Origin: Kiritimatiellales bacterium
GTDB taxonomy: Bacteria > Verrucomicrobiota > Kiritimatiellia > Kiritimatiellales > Pontiellaceae
DNA length: 40,630 nt
NCBI GenBank assembly: GCA_021734345.1
Contig: JAIPJC010000014.1
Span: 1 to 40,630 of the forward strand
Direction: 5' to 3'
In this document: positions 18,310 through 24,879 of the stretch, in pieces
Position numbering within the stretch: the first letter of the stretch is position 1
Layout of the letters: every line of letters begins with the position of its first letter
Position numbers and translations under genes: made by a program
Notes under the pieces: model-generated
Told to the model about the DNA's origin: nothing
Databases searched by the model: none
Seen by the model: the letters and a program-made list of their open reading frames with translations, nothing else

Positions 18310-19047
18310 ATGAATCACCCGGGACCGGATTCATATGAGGGAACGTTTCCCACGACCCAGTGGAGCGTGGTGCTGGACGCCGGGGCGTCGGAAACCGGAA
18401 TCGCGGCGGCTGCGCTTGAAAAGCTGTGCCGACGCTATTGGTATCCCGTCTATGCCTTTGTGCGCCGCCACGGCCATGATGTTCCGGGGGCAGAGGATCT
18501 GACGCAAGGGTTCTTTGCATTCGTGCTTGAGCGAAAGGCGTTTCACCGGGCTGATCCGCAGCGCGGCCGGTTCCGGTCCTTCCTGCTCGCTTCCCTCACC
18601 CATTATCTGCACAACGAACATGACCGCGCCCAGACGCTCAAGCGCGGGGGATCGCTGAAGCTCGTTTCCCTGGATCAACCCGGTGCCGAGGAGCTGTACG
18701 GCCGCGAAACCGCCGACCACGCCACGCCGGAGAAAATGTTCGAACGGCAATGGGCGGCCCTGCTCGTCCGGCGCGTACTGGACCGGCTGGAGGAGGAACA
18801 CAACCAGCGTGGCCAGTCGGCCCTCTTCCTTTGCCTGCAACCCTGTCTGACAGGCTGCCCGGATACGGGTTCATGCGCGCGGACCGCCCATCAACTGGGA
18901 ATGACCGACGGAGCAGTCAAGGTTGCGCTGCACCGCGCCCGTCGCCGTTTTGGAGAATTGCTGCGCCACGAGGTGGCCCATACCGTTAGCCGCCCCGAAG
19001 ACGTGGAGGATGAAATCCGGCACCTCCTCGCGGCTATCGCAGAATAG
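18310..19047 (+). CDS. ECF-type RNA polymerase sigma factor
   Basis: The protein has 245 residues. The ATG at 18310 is chosen because homology-like sequence begins with FPTTQWSVVL shortly after. Region 2 is seen in EDLTQGFFAFVLERKAF and FRSFLLASLTHYLHNE; region 4 in AHQLGMTDGAVKVALHRARRRFGELLR, a helix-turn-helix for the -35 box. This is the long ECF type common in Planctomycetes and Verrucomicrobia, often encoded beside Ser/Thr kinases. No anti-sigma gene follows; instead the kinase gene begins 84 bases on. Four cysteines (175, 179, 183, 189; spacing x3, x3, x5) sit at the start of region 4, where relatives as I recall them have ordinary residues. Control by phosphorylation, as known for other ECF-kinase pairs, is inference. 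Confidence 0.9.
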   Translation: MNHPGPDSYEGTFPTTQWSVVLDAGASETGIAAAALEKLCRRYWYPVYAFVRRHGHDVPGAEDLTQGFFAFVLERKAFHRADPQRGRFRSFLLASLTHYLHNEHDRAQTLKRGGSLKLVSLDQPGAEELYGRETADHATPEKMFERQWAALLVRRVLDRLEEEHNQRGQSALFLCLQPCLTGCPDTGSCARTAHQLGMTDGAVKVALHRARRRFGELLRHEVAHTVSRPEDVEDEIRHLLAAIAE

Positions 19048-19096
19048 ATCGGCGGCGGATGCCGGGGATCCGGGATCGCGAATGGTGCATCCGCCT

Positions 19097-19122
19097 GTAA
19101 CTTTTGTCCGTGCTCGCTTTAG
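19097..19122 (+). promoter_or_regulatory. GTAAC-N16-TTTAG block before the kinase gene
   Basis: GTAAC at 19097 and TTTAG at 19118-19122 are separated by exactly 16 bases, as in the four blocks at 22881, 24738, 26578 and 27874. The spacer sequence is only loosely similar, though GC directly before TTTAG is shared with three of them. The kinase ATG is only 10 bases beyond TTTAG. If this is a promoter the transcript would be nearly leaderless and would lose the AAGGAAGAG ribosome-binding site, so chance is a real alternative. Confidence 0.4.
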
Positions 19123-19131
19123 AAGGAAGAG

Positions 19132-22100
19132 ATGGACCCCCTGTACGCAAAACCCAAGTGTACTGAATGTGGCGGCCCCCTTGCGGAGGGCGTTCCCTCC
19201 GGCTTGTGCCTGCGCTGCCTGCTTGCCCTCGGGTTGAAGTCCGAACGGGATGGCGGCGAAGAGTTCATGGATCAGCCGCCAGCACCCGCCGGCGCGGACA
19301 GCTTTGACCGCTACCGCGTAATCGAGAAGATTGGCGAGGGCGGCTGTGGTGTGGTCTATCGCGCCGAGCAGCTTGCGCCCGTGCGCCGCGAAGTGGCGCT
19401 CAAGGTTATCAAGCTCGGCATGGATACCCAGGCCGTGCTGGCCCGCTTCCAGGCCGAACGGCAGGCCCTCGCGCTGATGGATCATCCGCATATCGCCCAG
19501 GTGCTCGATGCCGGGGCGTCGCAAAGCGGACGGCCCTTCTTCGCCATGGAACTGGTTCGGGGCGAGCCCATTACCACCTATTGCGATCGTCGGGAACTAT
19601 CTGTCCGCCAGCGGCTCGAACTCTTCACTCAAGTCTGCCACGCCCTCGAACATGCCCACCAGAAGGGCGTCATCCACCGCGACATCAAACCCTCCAACAT
19701 CCTTGTCATGGAACAGGACGGAGTGCCGGTGCCCAAGGTGATCGACTTCGGCGTGGCCAAAGCAACCTCCACGCAACGCCTGGCCGACCAGACGGTGTAT
19801 ACCGCCTTCGACCAGTTCGTCGGAACGCCCGCCTACATGAGTCCGGAGCAGGCTGGTCTGACCAGCGAGGACATCGATACCCGTAGCGACATCTATTCCC
19901 TCGGCGTTCTGCTCTACGAACTGCTCACCGGGCGTCCACCCTTCGATCCCGGACGGATGCGGCAGGTTGCCATCAACGAAATCTGCCGCATCATCCGCGA
20001 GGAGGATCCCGCACCGCCCTCCTCCCGGGTGGCCACCCTGAACGACAAGGAACTCTCCGAAACCGCGCGCTGCCGCCTCAGCCCCGCGCCTCGCCTGGCG
20101 GCCCAGCTGCGTGGCGACCTCGACTGGCTGGTTATGAAAGCGATGGAGAAGGAGCGCAACCGCCGCTATGCCTCCGCCGGCGATCTGGCCGCCGACATCG
20201 GCAGGTATCTCGGGCACGAACCGATCTCGGCCGGACCTCCCGCCGCGCTCTATCTGCTTCGCAAGTTCGCCCGGCGCAACCGTAGTGCCGTCATCGCCGT
20301 CACCTCGGTGGTTCTGGCTTTGCTCGCCGGGTTGATCCTTTCCTCTTGGCTCTATATCCGCGAAAAGGAGACCCGCCACTGGGCGGAAGCGCGGGCCTAC
20401 GCCTCGGACATGGGGCTGGCGGCACGCTTGGTCAGCCAGCCGTTGGGTCTCGGTGGCGTCGCCCGCCTGTTGTCCGCGTGGCCGGATCGCGAGCCAGATC
20501 AACGCGGTTGGGAATGGTACTACCTCAACGGCCTCTGCCACCAGGAGGTGTTGGCCATTGATGCCGCCAGCAATGCGCTGTCTTCGGTGGATTGGAGTCC
20601 GGACGGCACCCGCCTCGCTTCGGGAGGAGCGGGCAATGAAGTGCGTATTTGGGATGCAACGACCGGATCGCTGGTCGCGACGCTCTCCGGACACACGGAC
20701 ACGGTGAACGCAGTCGCTTGGAATCCCGACGGGCAGCGGCTGGCGTCCGGCGGATCGGATGGTAGCGCCCGGATCTGGGATGTGACCCAATCCAAGCAAC
20801 TCCACGTCCTGCGATGCCCAGGCAATCAAATTTTTTCCATGGCATGGAGTCCCGATGGCCGCGCTCTGGCTGTCGGATGCCGGGACGGACAGGTCAAGCT
20901 TTGGGATGCCGGGAGCGGTACGGAGTTGAAGACCTTGCGCGGGCAAAGGGCCGCCCAATGCATGGCATGGAGTCACGACGGTTCACGATTGGCGGGCGTG
21001 GGCGGCGACGAACTGTTGATGCTTTGGGACGTCTCCACCGGGAAGGATATCAGCTTCAACTCACTACCCGGCTATGGAGGATTTCGCACCGTCGTCTGGT
21101 CGCCGGATGATCGCATGCTCGCCACCGGCGGCGACGATTTTACGATCAAGTTGTTCGACTCGGCCACTGGCACCAACACCGCAACATTCTGGGGCCATCA
21201 CGGCGGGATCGGGTCCTTGGCGTGGAATACGGATGGAACACGTCTCGCTTCCGCGGACAGGGGCGACGGCACAGTGCGTATCTGGGATGTGGCGGGCCAA
21301 CGGATGGTTCGCTCGTTTCGCGGCCATCGCGGACCGGCCACGTCGGTGGAATGGCAACCACACGGCACCCGCGTTGCTTCGGCCGGCTCCGACGGCACCA
21401 TCCGCATCTGGGATGCGAATCGCGACAACCAGAGCCTGCGTTCCATCCGCCACCCCAATCAGGTATTGAGCATATCATGGCACCCCGACGGTCGGCGGTT
21501 GGCCGTGGGCGGACGCGATGATTCCGCTGCGATCTGGGACATGCGCCAGATGGCGAAACCCATTGAGTTGCACAGTCCCGTCAACTGGGTCTGGAAGGTT
21601 GCGTGGAACCCCGCGGGTTCCTTGCTCGCAACGCTGGGCGATGACAACATCGTTCGGCTCTGGCATTCCGACGGGCGGGATGCCGGTCAATTCGCCACGG
21701 GGGACGGCATCCGGGCGATGGCGTGGAATCCAGACGGAACGCGCCTCGCGCTGGTTGGCGGCAAGCTGAATATCTGGACTGTGGCGACGACCAACGCCAC
21801 GGTGATCAGCGATCTGGACCATGCCGGCAGTCTTGCCGTTGCCTGGAGTCCCGACGGTGAACGCCTGGCTGCCAGCGCGGGACATCGAATACTTGTTTTA
21901 GACGCGCGCAGTGGCCGCCCGCTACGCACGTTGACCGGCCATTCCGATGCCGTGCGTGCGTTGGCGTGGAGCCCCGACTCGCTGCGGCTAGCCTCCGCCA
22001 GCGACGACGCGCTGGCCAAGGTTTGGAATATGGGAACGGGACATGACATGCTCACACTTGCCGGGCATACCGCTCCGGTCTGGACCGTGGCTTGGAGCCC

Positions 22101-22695
22101 CGATGGCACGCGGCTGGTCACCGGTGGTTGGGACAACGTCGTCAAGGTTTGGGATCCGGCCAACGGCATCGAACTCTGTTCGCTCACCGACCACCCTGCA
22201 CAGGTGGCCTCGGTGGCGTTCAGCCCCGATGGCGACCGACTCGCCTCGTCCGACCTTGATGGCAATATTTTCATCCGCGATGCCGGGCCGGGTCGGCAGG
22301 GAATCCAAGGGATGTCTTCCCGTCGGCCTTCTAGCAATGCCCTCCAGCCGCTGATCTGGCGCCGGGACATTCTGGAGAAACGCGCCATCGCAGGCGATCT
22401 GGATTCGATGTACATGTTGTCAACGCTGCTGGCCACCTGTCCATATGCCGAACTGCGCGATGGCCGCAAGGCCGTTGAGTTTGGGAAAAAAGCGGTGGAA
22501 ATCACCCACCGCAACAACGCTGGCGTTCTCGATGGACTGGCCGCCGCCTATGCCGAGGCGGGCGATTTCACGAATGCGGTCGCAACCCAGAAGGAAGCCA
22601 TTGCGCTCTTGAACGGCCCGATCGCCAAGGCCGAATTCACTACCCGCCTGCGCCTCTATGAATCCGGCACCCCCTGCCGCAACTACGATTTATGA
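19132..22695 (+). CDS. Membrane Ser/Thr protein kinase with zinc ribbon and 14 WD40 repeats
   Basis: The protein has 1187 residues, starting at an ATG preceded by GAAGGAAGAG. A zinc ribbon (CxxC near residue 8, CLRC near 27) comes first. The kinase domain (about 64-370) has IGEGGCGVVY as glycine loop, catalytic Lys91 (VALKV), HRDIKPSN (182-189) and DFG (205-207), all intact. One membrane helix (about 386-408) follows, so the C-terminal part should lie outside the cytoplasm. I count 14 WD40 repeats between about 480 and 1065, enough for two seven-bladed propellers. A helical TPR-like region (about 1085-1170) ends the protein. The layout suggests a receptor kinase whose propellers sense an extracytoplasmic signal and whose likely target is the ECF factor encoded just upstream. 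Ligand unknown. Confidence 0.93.
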   Translation: MDPLYAKPKCTECGGPLAEGVPSGLCLRCLLALGLKSERDGGEEFMDQPPAPAGADSFDRYRVIEKIGEGGCGVVYRAEQLAPVRREVALKVIKLGMDTQAVLARFQAERQALALMDHPHIAQVLDAGASQSGRPFFAMELVRGEPITTYCDRRELSVRQRLELFTQVCHALEHAHQKGVIHRDIKPSNILVMEQDGVPVPKVIDFGVAKATSTQRLADQTVYTAFDQFVGTPAYMSPEQAGLTSEDIDTRSDIYSLGVLLYELLTGRPPFDPGRMRQVAINEICRIIREEDPAPPSSRVATLNDKELSETARCRLSPAPRLAAQLRGDLDWLVMKAMEKERNRRYASAGDLAADIGRYLGHEPISAGPPAALYLLRKFARRNRSAVIAVTSVVLALLAGLILSSWLYIREKETRHWAEARAYASDMGLAARLVSQPLGLGGVARLLSAWPDREPDQRGWEWYYLNGLCHQEVLAIDAASNALSSVDWSPDGTRLASGGAGNEVRIWDATTGSLVATLSGHTDTVNAVAWNPDGQRLASGGSDGSARIWDVTQSKQLHVLRCPGNQIFSMAWSPDGRALAVGCRDGQVKLWDAGSGTELKTLRGQRAAQCMAWSHDGSRLAGVGGDELLMLWDVSTGKDISFNSLPGYGGFRTVVWSPDDRMLATGGDDFTIKLFDSATGTNTATFWGHHGGIGSLAWNTDGTRLASADRGDGTVRIWDVAGQRMVRSFRGHRGPATSVEWQPHGTRVASAGSDGTIRIWDANRDNQSLRSIRHPNQVLSISWHPDGRRLAVGGRDDSAAIWDMRQMAKPIELHSPVNWVWKVAWNPAGSLLATLGDDNIVRLWHSDGRDAGQFATGDGIRAMAWNPDGTRLALVGGKLNIWTVATTNATVISDLDHAGSLAVAWSPDGERLAASAGHRILVLDARSGRPLRTLTGHSDAVRALAWSPDSLRLASASDDALAKVWNMGTGHDMLTLAGHTAPVWTVAWSPDGTRLVTGGWDNVVKVWDPANGIELCSLTDHPAQVASVAFSPDGDRLASSDLDGNIFIRDAGPGRQGIQGMSSRRPSSNALQPLIWRRDILEKRAIAGDLDSMYMLSTLLATCPYAELRDGRKAVEFGKKAVEITHRNNAGVLDGLAAAYAEAGDFTNAVATQKEAIALLNGPIAKAEFTTRLRLYESGTPCRNYDL

Positions 22696-22851
22696 ATCAG
22701 GTCCGGCAACACATCGATACAGAACAATTACGCAAAATAATTTTATGCAAAATGTTGGATTCGAGCGTGAAGTGAATATACATGCTTCCTCTAGGGTTCC
22801 ATTTTGCATCAAATCATTTTGCTAAAACCTCCTGCTGCGAAGCCGCTTCGG

Positions 22852-22870
22852 CGAAAAAAGCAATTTTTCG
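22852..22870 (+). terminator. Inverted repeat ending in T-run, possible terminator
   Basis: CGAAAAA (22852-22858) pairs with TTTTTCG (22864-22870) around 5 bases. It is 157 bases after the kinase stop and 10 bases before a GTAAC box. The T-run is part of the stem, so terminator activity is uncertain. Confidence 0.35.
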
Positions 22871-22880
22871 AAACTTTTCC

Positions 22881-22906
22881 GTAACCCTTCTCCTCCGTTG
22901 CTTTAG
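22881..22906 (+). promoter_or_regulatory. Repeat block copy 1 (GTAAC-N16-TTTAG), upstream of kelch gene
   Basis: GTAACCC, a C/T-rich spacer with CCTCCGTTGC, and TTTAGTA. AACC preceded by a T-rich tract and a 16-base gap to a second box match the general shape of ECF sigma promoters (-35 AAC motif). It lies about 410 bases before the kelch ATG. Confidence 0.6.
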
Positions 22907-23213
22907 TAATCGGCATGGAAGCCTTGTGCTTGTATGGCGCGGGGTTCGTGTCTGCCGACGACGGCTTCCAAAGGGGGGATGGGGTTTTGAAGGATTGCGC
23001 CAACCATAACCAAACGGTGGGAATGCGCCGGTTGCAGAAGAGTCTGAAGTACAAACCGGATGTTTATTCCTCACGCGCCTTTAGATCGACAATCTCCCAG
23101 CGCATGGTTTCCAAATCTGGATCATTCCCCAAATCTTTTGGAAGATATTTGTTCATGACGAAAATCAAATTTGACTTCCCATCCAAAATTCCGTACACGG
23201 TCTACGTGATTTT

Positions 23214-23271
23214 CAGGCCGATCCTCCCGGGCGTGTGCCTGTATCGCTTGGAAAGCCGTTTCCCGCCAGTC
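23214..23271. repeat. 58-base interspersed segment, copy A
   Basis: Aligns without gaps to 31061-31118 with 41 of 58 bases equal, including an unbroken core CGGGCGTGTGCC. The core can fold as GGGC-GTGT-GCC(C/T) inside CGAT/ATCG. On the minus strand both copies read W-x3-A-x-Q-x-I-x-AHAR-x2-RP, so a gene remnant is equally possible. Confidence 0.6.
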
Positions 23272-23318
23272 GATCCTTTCGTATTCCTTCTTGAGTTCAA
23301 ACAACCGGGGGTAAAACC

Positions 23319-24566
23319 ATGAAAAAGTCCATTAAACTCGCACTGTGCGGCCTGGTGGCCGTTGGTCTTTCGTTAAATCCTATGGCCCAGGCCGCTTGGC
23401 AAGCCGGCCCTTCGCTGCTGACGGCGCGGGACCAGTTCGCGGGTGGAGTGCTGGACGGCAAGCTGATCGTGTTTGGCGGGAACGGGAATCCGGGCGGCAT
23501 TAACCTGAAATCGACGGAACTGCTCGATCCCGCCACGGGGCCGTGGGTCTACAAGGCCGACAACAACCATAACGGGGGCTGGGGCGTCGAGGAGCTTTCC
23601 GGGGCGGTGGTCAACGGCAAGTTCTATGCCCTTGGCGCAATCGGCGGAGTAATTTCCCCCTATGGCGTTTTCAATTTTGTCGAGGAATACGATCCGGTCA
23701 GCAATGCGTGGACATCCAAAGCCCCGATGCCCTCGACACGGGCGAGTGCGACGGCCGTTGCCTATAACAACAAGATCTATGTGTTTGGCGGATATTACGA
23801 AAACCAGATCGATCATGTTCGCACGAGTTATACCGTGGTGGAAGCGTATGATCCGGCCAACAATACCTGGTCGACCGAAACCTATATGCCCGAGTACATT
23901 CAAAGCCCTGCCATAACCGTGGTTGGCGACAAGGCCTATGTGATGGGTGGTTATGTTGGAGATTTCCCGGACGGACATCTTGCAACAGATGTGGCCGTCT
24001 ACGATTTTATCGCGCATTCATGGAACACCAATAGTTGCGCTCCGATGCCGAATCCCGCTGTGTTCGGGTATTCCAGTGCCACCCCCGTCAAGGATGGAAA
24101 GATATATTTGGTCGGTGGAATTGGAGTTTCCGGAACGAATGCCTGGTATTCGAGGAAGGTCAATATCTACGACACCGTTTCAAACACATGGCAAAGCGGC
24201 TATCCGCTGCCCATTGGTACGGCCAACGAATTTTGCGCGGTTATCGGCAATGACCTATGGGTGGTGGGTGGTGACAATGGCGAAGTCGATGTGAACGGGG
24301 ACGACATCGCCATCGCAACCGTTTTGAAGCACAGTCTCGACAATATCGCGCTACCCCCGCTCCTCGCTTCCCTTTCCCCTGCGATGGGCGGATTCGAGGT
24401 AAGCTGGAACGCAGTGGACGGGCTGGCCTACAGCGTACTCTGGACGCCAAACCTGACCAACAGTTTCCAGACCCTGCAATCAGGCATTGAACCACCACAA
24501 AACAGCTATACCGACACGGTGCATGCAGCCCAATCGGCGGGGTTCTACCGGGTCGAAATGGAGTGA
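23319..24566 (+). CDS. Secreted kelch-repeat beta-propeller protein
   Basis: The protein has 415 residues with a signal peptide ending around AQAAW (about 25). A GGGGG tract lies 8 bases before the ATG. Five kelch hallmarks are visible: KLIVFGGNG, KIYVFGGYY, KAYVMGGYV, KIYLVGGIG and DLWVVGGDN, each preceded by a W/Y and an acidic turn. The last 75 residues are a separate short domain (SWNAVDGLAYSVLWTPNLTN to AGFYRVEME) of the kind found at the ends of the other exported proteins here. The role is unknown; kelch propellers usually bind proteins or glycans. It is the first gene after repeat block copy 1. Confidence 0.85.
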   Translation: MKKSIKLALCGLVAVGLSLNPMAQAAWQAGPSLLTARDQFAGGVLDGKLIVFGGNGNPGGINLKSTELLDPATGPWVYKADNNHNGGWGVEELSGAVVNGKFYALGAIGGVISPYGVFNFVEEYDPVSNAWTSKAPMPSTRASATAVAYNNKIYVFGGYYENQIDHVRTSYTVVEAYDPANNTWSTETYMPEYIQSPAITVVGDKAYVMGGYVGDFPDGHLATDVAVYDFIAHSWNTNSCAPMPNPAVFGYSSATPVKDGKIYLVGGIGVSGTNAWYSRKVNIYDTVSNTWQSGYPLPIGTANEFCAVIGNDLWVVGGDNGEVDVNGDDIAIATVLKHSLDNIALPPLLASLSPAMGGFEVSWNAVDGLAYSVLWTPNLTNSFQTLQSGIEPPQNSYTDTVHAAQSAGFYRVEME

Positions 24567-24594
24567 TCCGGCCATGCGCAGTCCATGCATCCGC

Positions 24595-24649
24595 CATCCG
24601 GGATCGGTGCCCCGGATGAATGTTGTAGCCGGGGTCGGCGACCCCGGCT
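24595..24649. repeat. Twin palindromes, REP-like
   Basis: Two adjacent hairpins follow the kelch gene. CATCCGGG/CCCGGATG (24595-24618) has an 8-base loop. AGCCGGGGTC/GACCCCGGCT (24627-24649) has perfect 10-base arms and a 3-base loop. Such paired GC-rich palindromes are typical of REP/BIME elements spread by RAYT transposases, but only one unit is seen in the window and no RAYT gene. Confidence 0.6.
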
Positions 24650-24703
24650 GTATCGGAACGGGTCGGCGGCCCCATCTGCAAACCAACCAGTTGCAAAACC
24701 AAC

Positions 24704-24727
24704 TCGGAAGCCTGTCCGATTTTTTTT
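24704..24727 (+). terminator. Intrinsic terminator of kelch gene
   Basis: TCGGA (24704-24708) and TCCGA (24715-24719) form a short stem followed directly by eight T. It sits 10 bases before the GTAAC box of copy 2, so the T-run may double as an upstream promoter element. Confidence 0.6.
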
Positions 24728-24737
24728 CAACTTCCCC

Positions 24738-24763
24738 GTAACCCTTCCCCTCCGTTGCTTTAG
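24738..24763 (+). promoter_or_regulatory. Repeat block copy 2 (GTAAC-N16-TTTAG), upstream of beta-helix gene
   Basis: GTAACCC, spacer CCTCCGTTGC, TTTAGTA. Together with the following 35 bases it is almost identical to copy 1. It leaves a leader of about 110 bases before the beta-helix ATG. Confidence 0.65.
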
Positions 24764-24879
24764 TAGGCGTATGGAAGCCTTGTGCTCGTATGGCGCGGAG
24801 ATCGCGCCACCAGCGTCGGCATCCAATAGGGACGGGGTAGTAAGCGGGAGTGAAAACCATCAACACACAGGAGGAAAAC

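Larger units (their letters stand above)
22696..23318. other. 623-base intergenic region with hairpins, repeat block and leader
   Basis: The first 100 bases are AT-rich. A small hairpin GCCG/CGGC near 22842 and an inverted repeat CGAAAAA/TTTTTCG (22852-22870) precede the GTAAC/TTTAG block at 22881. A leader of about 410 bases then runs to the kelch gene. It contains a segment nearly identical to one after the block at 24738, and at 23214-23271 a 58-base segment repeated at 31061. A plus-strand frame of 135 codons (22915-23322) and a minus-strand frame of 60 codons (23304-23122) are open here, but neither resembles a known protein. The minus one may be a gene remnant. Confidence 0.5.
24567..24879. 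other. 313-base intergenic region between kelch and beta-helix genes
   Basis: It contains, in order, the twin REP-like palindromes, an intrinsic terminator with eight T, repeat block copy 2 and a leader of about 115 bases that is nearly identical to the start of the leader after copy 1. No gene is apparent; a short frame at 24772 is treated as leader. Confidence 0.55.

Noticed and set aside
20540-22330. Tandem similarity at DNA level in the kinase gene
   Set aside because: Explained by the WD40 repeats in the protein, not by a DNA repeat or CRISPR array.
22915-23322. Plus-strand frame of 135 codons in the leader of the kelch gene
   Set aside because: It starts in the repeated leader (MEALCLYGA), crosses the 58-base repeat and overlaps the kelch start; composition is not protein-like and only its first nine codons are shared with the other leader.
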